From Verrucomicrobium sp. BvORR034 (GTDB lineage: Bacteria > Verrucomicrobiota > Verrucomicrobiia > Verrucomicrobiales > Verrucomicrobiaceae): 64,000 nt of DNA. The stretch's first letter is position 1; each line of letters starts with the position of its first letter. The DNA is taken from NCBI RefSeq assembly GCF_000739635.1, contig NZ_BATQ01000179.1, forward strand, positions 1 to 64,000, written 5' to 3'. This document shows, piece after piece, positions 54,881 through 64,000 of the stretch. Made by a program: the position numbers and the translations under genes. The notes under the pieces are model-generated. The model worked only from the letters and a program-made list of their open reading frames with translations, had not been told where the DNA came from and made no database searches.

Positions 54881-55731
54881 TCACCCGGCTCTGCAGCGGC
54901 CGATGATCGCTTGCCTCCGCATTGGGCACGACCTTGGTCCCGGTATCTTCCAGACGGACGCTTGCTCCGTCTCGCAGCAACACGTGATCGATCACCACGC
55001 TCGGTTGGTCCGCAGGGTAGCTGCTGGCATCGCCTTCCGGCACGCATCTGCGAAATCCGGCCTCGGCAAGCAGGGCGAGAGTGGCGGAGTCCGGACGATC
55101 ATTGAAGTCGCCCGCCAGGATCACCGGGTTGGTTGTTTCCTTGAGCGCGGCGATCAGGCCGCGGGCGTTTTCCCGCCGGGCGGCATCGTCCGCACCGGAG
55201 TCGAAGTGCACGCTCACCAGTGTGACCTCTGCCTGAGGGACGGTCGGGATGGTCACCGTGATCAAGGTGGCCGCCCGGGGCTCGCCGCCCTTCACTGGCA
55301 GCGCGATGGTGCGCGAGGCCGTGATGGGAAAGCGAGACATCGCCGCCGTGCCATACTCCCCTCCCGCAAAAGGCATGGCCGCCCCATAGGCAAAGGTCAT
55401 GCCCAGCGCTTTCGCAAAATCCGCCGGCACATCCAGGCCCTGCACCCGCGTGGTCTTGCGGTCCACCTCCTGCAACGCCACCAGGTCCGGCTTGAGCTCG
55501 CCGATCACGCGATGCTGCAACGCGTGGTCATACTGGCCGTCGAAACGCCGCCCGCCGTTGCGGAGGTTAAAGGAAACGATATTGATCCCGGATTCGACCG
55601 GCTCCGCGGCCGGGAGGACGGGAAGACCGGAGAGGACAAGCAGGGAAATCAGGAGGTGGCGACGGCGCAGGTGGGGCATGGGGCACCCATTGACCATTCA
55701 GCCAAGACTGCAACTGGAAGGCAAGCAAGTG

Positions 55732-55776
55732 ACACCGGCTTCCAGCCGGTGTGTGCTCCCGGCGTCCCCGCCGGGA
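55732..55776. repeat. Tandem hairpin pair
   Basis: Two perfect stem-loops: ACACCGGCT-TCC-AGCCGGTGT (55732-55752) and TCCCGGCG-TCCC-CGCCGGGA (55757-55776). The geometry is the same as at 33344-33384. They lie in the gap 55680-55991, upstream of the exo/endonuclease gene; the rest of this gap holds the short repeat at 55890-55933 and no gene. Confidence 0.7.
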
Positions 55777-55889
55777 TGGCATGCGGCATGGACAGCGGAC
55801 GAACGGACCAACCTACCCTCCCCCCCTGCCTTTGGACGCACCTCTGCCCTGCTCTACTCTTGCGGTTCGAGACCATCACAAGCCCCGCC

Positions 55890-55933
55890 AAAGCGGTGTC
55901 GAGCCACACGCACTCCAAGACGCTTCGCGACGC
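55890..55933. repeat. Short dispersed repeat (GACGCTTCGCG type), second copy
   Basis: AAAGCGGTGTCGAGCC and GACGCTTCGCGACGC match the copy at 33771-33815 with a few changes. It is non-coding here. Confidence 0.6.
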
Positions 55934-55991
55934 TGTTCACGCTGGAGCAATGTTTCCCAAAACGGAATTGGCCGCGCTCAACTCATAGCAT

Positions 55992-56858
55992 CTAACCCTT
56001 TCCCGACCCATACAACACAGGCCGGGAGAAATGAAACGCCCGCCAGCCCTTGAGGCGCTCGCACAACTGCTCGCGGAGGTCGCGCGCATCGGGCTGGTTG
56101 GGTCGAAGCCAGTAGCCTGCCAGACACCGCACGGAGCTCCAGACTCCGGGCCAGGCGGGCTTCAAGTGATGCCACGCTGCGAGCTGAAAGGTTATCTGGG
56201 AAAAGAGCTTCTCCCGCGAGGCGCTGTGCCGGGCCAGGGTAAAGGGGAAGTTCAACCGGCGGCAGACGTGACCCGCGTTCACCTGCTCCAGCGCCCAGGC
56301 GTAGTCCTCCGCCGTGGGCAGGGTTTCATCGAACGGACACTCCGCCCAGCAACTGCGGCGCAACAGGCCCAGATTGTTGCTGTAGAAGGAGCCGAACTTG
56401 AGCCCCTTTTCCTGGATCTCCTGCCAGGTGATGGCATCGCTGTACTCGTTGCCGTGGTCGCGATCCCGATCCGACTCCTGATCGCGCACGCCCTTCCCGC
56501 TCACGCACGCCACGTGCGGATCCGCCATGGCGGCCACCATGTGCTCCAAGGTACGGGGATCTTCCAGCACGGTGTGGGAGCTGAGGATCAGCACCAGATC
56601 CGTGGGCAGATGACGCAGGCCGTGATTGAGCACGCGGGAGGGTTCATACTTCTCCTGCCAGCGCAGGACCTCCCCTCCGGCGGAGCGGATGAGCTCGCCA
56701 CACGCGACACAGCCCGAGCTGTCCACCCCTAGAATCCGGTCCGGCTGCAACGTCTGCGCCTGCAGCGCCGCCATCACACGCGGCAGGGTGGAGGAGGCGC
56801 GGGCATAGCGAATCAGCACGCCGACTGTGGGGCGGGTAGAGGGAAGTGCTGTGTTCAT
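55992..56858 (-). CDS. Family 2-like glycosyltransferase
   Basis: 288 residues from the ATG at 56858. The nucleotide-sugar-binding GT-A fold begins PTVGVLIRYARASSTLPRVMAALQAQTLQPDRILGVDSSG and continues with SRVLNHGLRHLPTDLVLILSSHTVLEDP, where the usual DxD region reads SSH, a departure from canonical GT2. The acceptor-side segment includes FGSFYSNNLGLLRRSCWAECPFDETLPTAEDYAWALEQVNAG, with the ED pair common in GT2 proteins. Similar proteins transfer sugars, for example rhamnose, to surface polysaccharide. It is isolated between repeats; no polysaccharide locus surrounds it. Confidence 0.75.
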   Translation of the reverse strand: MNTALPSTRPTVGVLIRYARASSTLPRVMAALQAQTLQPDRILGVDSSGCVACGELIRSAGGEVLRWQEKYEPSRVLNHGLRHLPTDLVLILSSHTVLEDPRTLEHMVAAMADPHVACVSGKGVRDQESDRDRDHGNEYSDAITWQEIQEKGLKFGSFYSNNLGLLRRSCWAECPFDETLPTAEDYAWALEQVNAGHVCRRLNFPFTLARHSASREKLFSQITFQLAAWHHLKPAWPGVWSSVRCLAGYWLRPNQPDARDLREQLCERLKGWRAFHFSRPVLYGSGKG

Positions 56859-56990
56859 GGTCGGTAGTTTAATGAAAACCGACGTTGGCAAACAGGCCCT
56901 CATTTGAGGGGCGGTGCTAGGCAAAAACTTCAAACCTCAATCGGCCAGCCCTCACTCATCGATCACTACAGATCAACGAATCAGCTTCCG

Positions 56991-57067
56991 CAGGCTGAAG
57001 CCTGTACTCCGTACAGATCCAGATCCAACACCTTGACCACTGACGCACCGCCTACTGACGCACTGGC
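56991..57067. repeat. Partial composite repeat
   Basis: CAGGCTGAAGCCTGTACTCC, CAACACCTTGACCACTGACG and CCTACTGACGCACTGGCTCA match the repeats at 50877-50950 and 57857-58151. It begins directly after the stop of the second response-regulator gene. Confidence 0.65.
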
Positions 57068-57772
57068 TCAAGTCGCCCAACCTTCGTTGTTGTTGTGCTG
57101 GAGGAACTTGATCACAGCCTCGGTACGGGAGCGCACGTGGAGCTTCTGATACACGCCCTTTAGATAGTCCCGCACAGTTTCGTAGCTCAACGAGAGCTCA
57201 AAGGCGACCTCCTTGGGCACCATGCCCTGGGCCAGGCGTTCCAGGATCTGGGTCTCGCGCGGGGTGAGACCGGGGATGGGAGCCTTCTCCGTCTTGGGCG
57301 GTTCCTGGAAGGATTGGATGAGCAGTCGGGCGATCTCCTGGCTGAGCGGAGCCCCGCCCTCACTGGCGGAGCGGATGCCGCCAACGATGTCTTCTGGCTT
57401 GGAGCCCTTGAGCAGATACCCGTGAGCCCCGGCCCGCAGGGCGGCAAAGACCTTGGCGGGATCATCGTGCACGGTGAGCACGACAAAGGCAGCGCTGATC
57501 ATCTTGCGGGACAACACGGCGATCAGCTCCGCACCGGACATCAGGGGCAGCTCCAGATCCACCACGACCACATCCGGCTCAAATTCAGGCAGCTCCCGCA
57601 GGGCCGACTCCGCATCCGCCCAAGCCCCTACAAACTGGCAGTTGTGCTCCGGTTTGCCGAGCAGCCGCTCGATGAAGGTCCGGACGACTTTATCGTCCTC
57701 CACCACCGCGACACGAAGGGTGCGGGGAGGCTTGCTGTCATCCTGCTTCACCTTGCGAGCACCACTTTCCAT
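57068..57772 (-). CDS. NarL/FixJ-family response regulator, second
   Basis: 234 residues from the ATG at 57772; the open frame upstream runs into repeat copy B and has no good start. The receiver has acidic VEDD, the phospho-acceptor Asp72 (VVVVDLELPLMSG), Thr in VLTVHDD and Lys in YLLKGSK. The LuxR-type helix-turn-helix lies near 165-225 (LTPRETQILERLAQGMVPKEVAFELSLSYETVRDYLKGVYQKLHVRSRTEAVIKF). It is close to the regulator at 50956 in layout but has a different N-terminus. It lies about 340 bp from the hybrid kinase gene (stop at 58112) and on the same strand; they may be partners. Confidence 0.88.
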   Translation of the reverse strand: MESGARKVKQDDSKPPRTLRVAVVEDDKVVRTFIERLLGKPEHNCQFVGAWADAESALRELPEFEPDVVVVDLELPLMSGAELIAVLSRKMISAAFVVLTVHDDPAKVFAALRAGAHGYLLKGSKPEDIVGGIRSASEGGAPLSQEIARLLIQSFQEPPKTEKAPIPGLTPRETQILERLAQGMVPKEVAFELSLSYETVRDYLKGVYQKLHVRSRTEAVIKFLQHNNNEGWAT

Positions 57773-57856
57773 GTGTTCATATAAATCATAATGCCGATAG
57801 GTTGCCACAAAAAAGTGTGCGGCGTTCTCTGTATTGGCGGCGCAAACGATCTGCTT

Positions 57857-58151
57857 CGCGGAGACACAAGACTTGAAGACACAAGACTCAAGCCCTGAGC
57901 TGACGCTTGAGGGAGAGGCCCAAGAAGAGCGCAACGTCATGGGACGCTCGGGGCGGATCGGGACAGGAATGTCCCTCGCTCCTCTTACTGACCGCTCCGT
58001 TGAGAGATTTCTGTGACCTGCTCAGGCTGAAGCCTGGACTCCGTACGGCTTCAGCCCCAACACCTTGACGCACTGCCCACTGACGAACCGACGCACTGGC
58101 CATGCACCAGCTCAAGTCTTGCGTCTTGTGTCTTCAAGTCTTTTGTCTCCC
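57857..58151. repeat. Composite inverted repeat, copy B, bounded by inverted ends
   Basis: The left end CGGAGACACAAGACTTGAAG reappears inverted at about 58108-58151 (CTTCAAGTC preceded by GTCTTGTGT), so the element has its own inverted ends. The interior matches copy A (54602-54880) in reverse orientation. The right end covers the last codons of the hybrid kinase gene (GDKRLEDTRRKT). The remaining part of the gap 57773-58111 is non-coding and includes the leader of the regulator gene. Confidence 0.7.
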
Positions 58152-60685
58152 GCGAAGCGGGCGAGGCTGGCGACGATGGTGAGCAGTTCCAGAGCGTGCA
58201 CAGGCTTGGCGAGGTGCATCTGGAAACCCTCGGTGATGGCCTTGATGCGGTCCTCAGCGCGGGTGTAGGCGGTGAGGGCCACGGCGGGGATGTTTCCGCC
58301 TTGGTCCGCAGGGAGAGCTCTCACGGCGCGGATGAATTCGTACCCGTCCTGCGGATGCATGCCGATGTCGCTGATCAGAATGTCGGCCGGGGCCTCGGCC
58401 AGGAGCCTCAGCCCTCCGGTCATGGAGCCCTCGGTGCGCACCACCGCGCCCGCCAGTGTCAGCATGCGGGCGATCGCGCCGCGCGCGTCCACCTCATCAT
58501 CCACGACAATCAAGTGCACACCATCGAGTCGCGGCAGAGGAATCTCCGGCAACTCCCCTTCTGGTGAAGCTGGGTGGCGGCGAGGCTCATCAGCAGGCTC
58601 TGAGTGCAGGGGCAGGAGAGGAAAGGTGACGATGAACGTGGAGCCCTGGCCGAGACCCGCGCTCTTCACGCGGGCCGTCCCGCCATGCAGCTCAATGAGG
58701 TGCTTAACAATGGCCAGCCCCAGCCCCAGACCGCCATGCTCCCGCGTGGAGGTGGAGTCCGCCTGACGGAAGCGCTCGAACACATGCGGGAGGAAATCGG
58801 GCGCGATCCCCCGCCCGGTGTCGGTGACGGCGACTTCCAGATGCGAGTTCACCCGCTCCAGCAAGATCTGCACCCGTCCTCCCTGTGGAGTAAACTTGAT
58901 CGCGTTGTTCAGCAGGTTCCAGAAGATCTGCTGCACCCGTGCTGGATCCCCGGAAATGGGTCGCGCCAGCGGATCCAACATTGCACTGAGCCGGATGCCC
59001 TTGGCCTGAGCGGCTGGTTTCAGGGTCTCCAGCGTGTTGTCGATGAGCGGGCCAATTTCCATCTTCTGCACGTCCAGGCGGACCTTGCCGGAGAGGATGC
59101 GGCTCATGTCCAGCAGATCCTCAATGATGCGGGTCTGCGCCCGGGCGCTGCGGTCAATGACCTCCAGCCCCTGCTTGAGGTCTTCCGCCGTGACGTCGTC
59201 CATCTGGAGGATCTGCGTCCAGCCCAGGATGGATTGCAGCGGCGTCCGCAGCTCATGCGAGAGCGTTGCCAGGAACTCATCCTTGAGCCGACTTTGGCGG
59301 ATGACCTCCTCCGCAGACTGGCGCACGGCCTCCTCCGCCCGGCGCTGCTCGGACACATCGCGGGAGGTGGAAGTGAGCCGGGTGATGCGGCCGGTGGCAT
59401 CTCGCAGGGGCGTGACCAGCACGTCCCACCATCTGACGGTGCCCTTGGCCGTGATGCCCGGCCCCTGGAAGCGGCCCGTCTCCCCTCGCAAGGCCACCTC
59501 AATCGCGGCGGTCACCCGGCCGCGCATTTCCTCCGGCCAGATCTCCACCCAGGGCTTGAGTCGCACAGACTCGAAGTCATCGATCTCGCACAGCTTCGCG
59601 CCAGGTGGGTTCATGGAAAGCAGCCTGCCCTCCAGATCCAGCACTTTTACACAGTCCGCCGTGCTGTTGAGGATGCTGGAGCTCAGCTCCTCGCTCTCTT
59701 GCAGCGCCTTTTGCATGGCGCGCTGCTGCTCCACCTCTGCCTGGAGACTCGTGTAGAGCTTCGCATTGTCCAGCGCCATGGCCGCGTGCACAGCGACTGC
59801 CACCACCAGGGTCTCTGCCTCAGACGTGAAGATGCCGGGCTCTGGATGACCAAAGAACAGTCCACCGATCACGGACTGGTTCTGGGAGACCACTGGTACC
59901 GCCAGATAGCTGCGCACCGGCAAGTGCCCCTTGGGCATGCCATGGTGAGGGGCCATGCGGCCGTAGCGCGGATCCTGTAGCACATCATCGATGCGCACCG
60001 GCCCCTGCCCGGAGAAGGTGGGTTCAAAGATGGGCGTGTTTCGCGGCATGCCGAACTTCTCAAACGCCTCCCGCGGTGCGCCGGAAAGAGTGTAAAGCAT
60101 GTACGACTCCCCCTGCGCGTTGACCACATTGTAGAAGAAAGCGCCAAAGGCAGCCCCGCTCAACTCCCGCCCCGCATCCGTGACGGCCTGCACCACCTTC
60201 TGCACATCCTTCTCGCCCGTGAGGTCCAGCCCCAGGCGGTTCAGCACCTGCAGCTTCTTCTTCTCCGCCTGCAGGGCCGCCTCAGTGCGCCGGCGGGAGG
60301 TGATGTCTCGAACCACCTTGGAAGCTCCCATGATCTGACCTTCCGCATTTTTCACCGGGGAGATGGTCAGGGAGACATCCACCATGCTGCCGTCCTTCCG
60401 CTGACGCCGGGTGTCGAAGTGATCCACCCGCTCACCAGAGCGGATCTTGCGCAGGATTTCCGCCTCTTCCGTCTGAAGATCTTGCGGAATGAGCCGCAGC
60501 ACCGACTGGCCGATCATTTCCTCGGCCGTGTAGCCAAAGATGCGCTCCGCTGCGCGGTTCCAACTTGTGACCGTGCCGTTGAGATCCTTGCTGATGATTC
60601 CGTCGTCGGAAGAATCGATGATGGCGGATAGCAGGGATTCCAAGGACGGAAATCCCGGGAGAACCCTTGTGGCGTCGTGAGTCAT
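58112..60685 (-). CDS. Hybrid sensor histidine kinase (PAS-GAF-PAS-HisKA-HATPase-REC)
   Basis: 857 residues from the ATG at 60685; the longer frame upstream has no sensible start. Domains in order: PAS (about 20-140, SSDDGIISKDLNGTVTSWNRAAERIFGY), GAF (about 150-310), PAS (about 330-445), HisKA with His477 (FLATLSHELRTPLQSILGW), HATPase (about 575-690, NNAIKFTPQGG, DTGRGIAP, GLGLGLAIVKHL) and a receiver with Asp773 (ILISDIGMHPQDG). No membrane segment is visible, so it is probably cytoplasmic and senses a small molecule or redox state through PAS/GAF. It may phosphorylate the regulator at 57068. The last 13 codons come from repeat copy B. Confidence 0.9.
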   Translation of the reverse strand: MTHDATRVLPGFPSLESLLSAIIDSSDDGIISKDLNGTVTSWNRAAERIFGYTAEEMIGQSVLRLIPQDLQTEEAEILRKIRSGERVDHFDTRRQRKDGSMVDVSLTISPVKNAEGQIMGASKVVRDITSRRRTEAALQAEKKKLQVLNRLGLDLTGEKDVQKVVQAVTDAGRELSGAAFGAFFYNVVNAQGESYMLYTLSGAPREAFEKFGMPRNTPIFEPTFSGQGPVRIDDVLQDPRYGRMAPHHGMPKGHLPVRSYLAVPVVSQNQSVIGGLFFGHPEPGIFTSEAETLVVAVAVHAAMALDNAKLYTSLQAEVEQQRAMQKALQESEELSSSILNSTADCVKVLDLEGRLLSMNPPGAKLCEIDDFESVRLKPWVEIWPEEMRGRVTAAIEVALRGETGRFQGPGITAKGTVRWWDVLVTPLRDATGRITRLTSTSRDVSEQRRAEEAVRQSAEEVIRQSRLKDEFLATLSHELRTPLQSILGWTQILQMDDVTAEDLKQGLEVIDRSARAQTRIIEDLLDMSRILSGKVRLDVQKMEIGPLIDNTLETLKPAAQAKGIRLSAMLDPLARPISGDPARVQQIFWNLLNNAIKFTPQGGRVQILLERVNSHLEVAVTDTGRGIAPDFLPHVFERFRQADSTSTREHGGLGLGLAIVKHLIELHGGTARVKSAGLGQGSTFIVTFPLLPLHSEPADEPRRHPASPEGELPEIPLPRLDGVHLIVVDDEVDARGAIARMLTLAGAVVRTEGSMTGGLRLLAEAPADILISDIGMHPQDGYEFIRAVRALPADQGGNIPAVALTAYTRAEDRIKAITEGFQMHLAKPVHALELLTIVASLARFAGDKRLEDTRRKT

Positions 60686-60832
60686 TGAGGAGGAGTACAA
60701 TAGGATGGGGATGTTTGCGAACTCTCCACACATCGGGATCGCATCAAAACGCGGTCCGGATGTTTCGAGATTTCCGCATTCCGCATGGCCTGCGCCGGAG
60801 CAGGACACGGGCGTACAACCCTGCTTCCTTGG

Positions 60833-60881
60833 AAAAAACCACCAACTGGCCCCGCTGTCACTCATCCCAGCGACAGCGGGG
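60833..60881 (-). terminator. Intrinsic terminator after beta-strand repeat gene
   Basis: GCCCCGCTGTC (60848-60858) and GACAGCGGGGC (60871-60881) form an 11-bp perfect stem; on the minus strand a six-T run follows nine bases after it. It lies 30 bp past the stop at 60912. Confidence 0.75.
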
Positions 60882-60911
60882 CGCTCCACCCCAACTAAAC
60901 CAAACCAAACT

Positions 60912-63900
60912 CTACCGCCGACGACGGCGGGCCATCATCAACACCAGTCCCGCGAACAAGAGCAAGGCTCTGCCGGGCTCCGGGGCCACCACTACCAGGA
61001 CCCCCTCAGACAGGAACAGGCTGCGGTCCCAATGCAATCCTTCGGCGAGGGTGGGAAGAACGAGATCCGCATTCACATCCCACCCGTTGTTGTGGAGGGT
61101 GGCCCAGTTCATGAGGTCCAGCATGTCACCTTCCTGGAAGGTATAGCCATCAGAATTGTCCACCACGATGATGGCCCCGGCTTCCAGGGTCAGATCACCG
61201 TAGAGGAGAATCTGGTCGTGAGCGCCGATGTTGTAGTTGAAGAGGCTCATGCCCCCGAAGCCGTTCTCGAAGTCCAGTCCGGCCAGATAGCCGCCGAGAT
61301 TCTCGTAGATGCTGGGATCAAGTGCGAAGTTCCCATCGTTGAAGATACCGCCCGATGCAGACATCTCAAAGATGGCACGTGGAGATCCTGAAACCGCACC
61401 CCGCTTTAGATCGAGACTGCCCTCAATCGTCAACAACCCGAACTTGGAGACGTCGTTGTCGCCAGCGTTGATCACACCGCTCTCTTTCACCACCACATTG
61501 GCATTCACCGTCCCGTATCCCCCAATCCGGCCGCCAGTAGCCTGCACCACGGGATTGTCATCCAGCCCGTCCAGGTATCCGGTCAGATTATTAAAGAAGA
61601 CCGCACCTTGGGTCACGCTGACGCCACCAGCAAGAGTCACCGTGTTCCACAGAGTCGTCGTCCCCGCGCCAGATTTCACCATGGAGCCCTCCCCAGTGAT
61701 TTCACCATTGAACTCTGTGTCCGATTCCGAGCTAACATGGAGACGACCTTCCTCGGCGATCTCCACGTTGCTGTACATGAGGCTGCCTCCCGTGCCCACT
61801 TCAAGCGTGCCCTGACTGACCGTGGTGGTGCCCGACAAGGTGTTGGTGCCGGTCAGCACCTGGGTGCCGGTGCCCTCTTTCACCAGGGAAAGCCCGCCTA
61901 TGCCGCTCGCGCCATCTTCGATGGAGCCGCCGTAGGTCGCGGTCTGGCCGTCAGCCACCTTCACCGTGAGAGTTGAGGGAGCACCGCCATCGTTGCCCAC
62001 GGTCCCCAGGGCCCCGGCCAGGCCGCCCACGGTCTCCGACTCTCCGTTCAGGTCCCAGCGGCCGGAGCCCGCGAGGGTGACCACAGAGGTGTCCTGAATC
62101 TGGTGAGAAGCTCCCAAGCGAAGAATGCCGTTGGAGTTGACGGTGATGCCGCCGCTGATGGCGTTGACACCGACTGTCTTCATCAGCAGGAGCACGCCAC
62201 CATTGATGGTGGTGTCACCCGTGTAGGTGTTGGCTCCTGATCCCGAGAAGACGAGGGTACCAGATCCGCTCTTCGTCAGGGCATGCTCGCTGGCGTAGAA
62301 GCCGCCCTCGGCATCCGTTACCGGATTGGTAATGGCACCGCTGAGAGTCAGACTGACGGCCCCATTGGTGACGTTGATCTCCCCGCCGCCGGAGAGCAAT
62401 TCCACATTGCGCCCTGTGGTGGCATTGGAGCTGCCGTTGTACTCCAGGGTCCCGTTGTTGAAGTACAGACCATTGGATCCGCCGCTGGACTGGCCCAGAT
62501 TGCTGTCTCCCGTGTCAGAGATCTTGGACACGGCGAGGACACCGCGGGTGCCGCCACCGGTGGAGCCGGTGATGTAGGTGCCGCCGCTGTAGGTATTGTT
62601 CCCCGTCAGCACGAGGCGTCCCGCCCCGGCCTTGGTCAGGGCCGTGTTCGACAGACCGTTGTTGGCAATAACCGACTCGATGGTGAAGGCCGAGCCCGTG
62701 TTGTTCTGGTGGATGATGAGTTCACCCCCGGCACCAGCAGAGCCCACCAGGGTGCCGCCGGTGATCTTCGAGACATTTCCCGCGACTGCGGAGGTGATGA
62801 GAATGCCTCCGCTGGAAACGGTGTTAGTGCCCTGAAGGGTCAGTGTCACGGTCGCCGCAGCATTGAAGCGCAGCGTATTGACCGTGAAGCCAGCAGCAGG
62901 AGACTGGCTGCTGGTGACGTCCACGTTGTTGCTGGCAGAGCTGAAGTTGTTCACCTGGTAGGAGCCTGTGGCCAGACCGCCAATGGTGATGTCCGATCCG
63001 CTTTCCCCGCTCACGGCCCAAGTGTTGCCGCCCCAGGTGAGATACCCGCCAATGATACCATTGGAGTTGAGGGAGTCCGTGGTGATTGGTGCCGCCGAAC
63101 TGTTGGTGATGTTCAAGGTGGCCCCGGTGCTCCGCTGAATCGTTTCCAAGTGGATCACCTGGTTCGTGTTTTGATGGGAGATGGCGGAGGCTCCAGCTTC
63201 CAGCTTCAGCCCGTTGGTGACGCGGAAGACGTTTGGAGTTGTCTGGTTGCCGCTGCCGTCACGAATCCAGCTGCCGCCCCGCAAGGTAATGTTCTTCGAG
63301 GGCGAGGAAACATTGTAGAACCGGAACGTGGCTCCGGAGTTGACATAGACCGTCTTGGTGGAGTCGCCCAAGGCTCCGGCGCCACCACCGAAGGTGAAGT
63401 CCCCCTGCTTGACGAAGACATCGCCGAGATTGGTGGTTTGCCCGCCTTCATAGGTCACCTGCGCGGAGCCGATCTTGGTCAGGGCAAAGCCGTTGCCCTG
63501 CAAGGTCCCGTCCAGGTCGAGGCGCTTGCTGCTGTTGTTGATGGTGGCATCCCCGGTGAGCACCAGATTCATGACCCGGACCTGGTCTGCCCCGCCCCGC
63601 AAAGCAGCCACATTGGCCAGCGTGAGCGCACCCTGGCGGTTGACGCCTTCACCAGCAATGGAGATGAACTCGTTGTAAACACCCTCTGCCGCGAACTCGA
63701 TGGTGGCTCCAGCGCTGACAATCGTGTTGCTGCCAGCGGCGGTGTTGCCGAGCGCGCCCGTGCTGGCCACGATGAGCTTCCCGCCTTCCACATGCGTAAC
63801 ACCGGTATAGGTGCTGTTCCCGCCCAGGGTGAGTGAGCCAGTGCCAGCCTTGGTCAGAGCCACGGCACCCGTGCCGTTCTGGATGACGCCGTAGAAGGCG

Positions 63901-64000
63901 CTGCTCTGGCCGTCCGCTCCCACCGTGATGACGGTCGGGGTGGCGCCGTTGTTCGTGATGACACCTGCGGTGGCTGTCGCCGCACTGGAAAGCTGGCTGA
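60912..64000 (-). CDS. Large autotransporter-associated beta-strand repeat protein with PEP-CTERM tail, N-terminus outside the window
   Basis: 1029 codons are visible; the frame is open to the right edge, so the start lies outside. GTG codons within the window could be misread as starts, but the repeats continue through them. Autotransporter-associated beta-strand repeats are plain, for example KAGTGSLTLGGNSTYTGVTHVEGGKLIVAS, KAGAGRLVLTGNNTYSGGTYITG, KSGSGTLVFSGSGANTYTGDTTINGGVLLL and KEGTGTQVLTGTNTLSGTTTVSQGTLEVG. The C-terminus has a PEP motif (VAPEPGRALLLFAGLVLMMARRRRR), a PEP-CTERM sorting signal. It is probably a surface-attached fibrous protein, similar in plan to that at 43212-45479. 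A terminator follows. Confidence 0.85.
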   Translation of the reverse strand, partial: SQLSSAATATAGVITNNGATPTVITVGADGQSSAFYGVIQNGTGAVALTKAGTGSLTLGGNSTYTGVTHVEGGKLIVASTGALGNTAAGSNTIVSAGATIEFAAEGVYNEFISIAGEGVNRQGALTLANVAALRGGADQVRVMNLVLTGDATINNSSKRLDLDGTLQGNGFALTKIGSAQVTYEGGQTTNLGDVFVKQGDFTFGGGAGALGDSTKTVYVNSGATFRFYNVSSPSKNITLRGGSWIRDGSGNQTTPNVFRVTNGLKLEAGASAISHQNTNQVIHLETIQRSTGATLNITNSSAAPITTDSLNSNGIIGGYLTWGGNTWAVSGESGSDITIGGLATGSYQVNNFSSASNNVDVTSSQSPAAGFTVNTLRFNAAATVTLTLQGTNTVSSGGILITSAVAGNVSKITGGTLVGSAGAGGELIIHQNNTGSAFTIESVIANNGLSNTALTKAGAGRLVLTGNNTYSGGTYITGSTGGGTRGVLAVSKISDTGDSNLGQSSGGSNGLYFNNGTLEYNGSSNATTGRNVELLSGGGEINVTNGAVSLTLSGAITNPVTDAEGGFYASEHALTKSGSGTLVFSGSGANTYTGDTTINGGVLLLMKTVGVNAISGGITVNSNGILRLGASHQIQDTSVVTLAGSGRWDLNGESETVGGLAGALGTVGNDGGAPSTLTVKVADGQTATYGGSIEDGASGIGGLSLVKEGTGTQVLTGTNTLSGTTTVSQGTLEVGTGGSLMYSNVEIAEEGRLHVSSESDTEFNGEITGEGSMVKSGAGTTTLWNTVTLAGGVSVTQGAVFFNNLTGYLDGLDDNPVVQATGGRIGGYGTVNANVVVKESGVINAGDNDVSKFGLLTIEGSLDLKRGAVSGSPRAIFEMSASGGIFNDGNFALDPSIYENLGGYLAGLDFENGFGGMSLFNYNIGAHDQILLYGDLTLEAGAIIVVDNSDGYTFQEGDMLDLMNWATLHNNGWDVNADLVLPTLAEGLHWDRSLFLSEGVLVVVAPEPGRALLLFAGLVLMMARRRRR

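Overview
The window looks like a chromosomal segment of a GC-rich member of the Verrucomicrobiota (Verrucomicrobium/Roseimicrobium/Prosthecobacter-like). The main reasons are a complete four-gene pseudopilin-type 'Verru_Chthon' cassette (D-B-C-A), a protein resembling the lineage-restricted TIGR02597 family, PEP-CTERM sorting tails, autotransporter-associated beta-strand repeat proteins, two DUF1800/DUF1501 gene pairs and many very large secreted multidomain proteins. All family names come from reading the sequence; no database search was run.

Layout. (1) 24-9293, minus strand: a translationally coupled operon of a BatA-type VWA protein, a large DUF4175-like membrane protein, an HtrA-type periplasmic protease and a second VWA membrane protein, probably an envelope-associated complex. 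(2) 9685-13792, plus strand: DUF1800 plus Tat-exported DUF1501. (3) 13823-18789, minus strand: a PEP-CTERM protein, a TIGR02597-like protein with an internal duplication, and a fibronectin-III/cyclophilin protein. (4) 19038-33018, plus strand: a second, enlarged DUF1800/DUF1501 pair, two small envelope proteins and a 1897-residue subtilase with a PQQ-like propeller. (5) 33019-36230: repeat-rich, decaying DNA with short genes and two probable pseudogenes.

(6) 36231-50104, minus strand, is the most interesting block. A rhamnogalacturonan-I degradation operon (PL4 lyase, CE12 acetylesterase, PL9-type lyase) ends in a clear terminator. Next comes a large beta-strand-repeat PEP-CTERM protein running directly into the Verru_Chthon D-B-C-A cassette and a small secreted protein. 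A 21-bp motif, identical at 20 positions, lies shortly upstream of both the PL4 gene and the beta-strand protein gene. This suggests that pectin degradation and the pseudopilin/surface-protein cassette are co-regulated. Just upstream, at 50956-54443, are a propeller-type sensor kinase and a NarL-type response regulator, similar in layout to polysaccharide-sensing systems of Bacteroidetes.

(7) 50956-60685, minus strand: two two-component units, an endonuclease/exonuclease/phosphatase protein and a glycosyltransferase, separated by copies of a composite repeat that has supplied the C-terminal codons of two unrelated genes. (8) 60912-64000: the C-terminal 1029 codons of a large beta-strand-repeat PEP-CTERM protein that continues past the right edge.

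Two dispersed elements at 33113-33651 and 50269-50717 share terminal inverted repeats and a nearly identical core of about 240 bp with a UUCG-capped hairpin. Their other internal segment is inverted between the copies. They carry no transposase and look like a MITE-like or structured-RNA element that I cannot name. No rRNA, tRNA, CRISPR array or autonomous transposon was seen.
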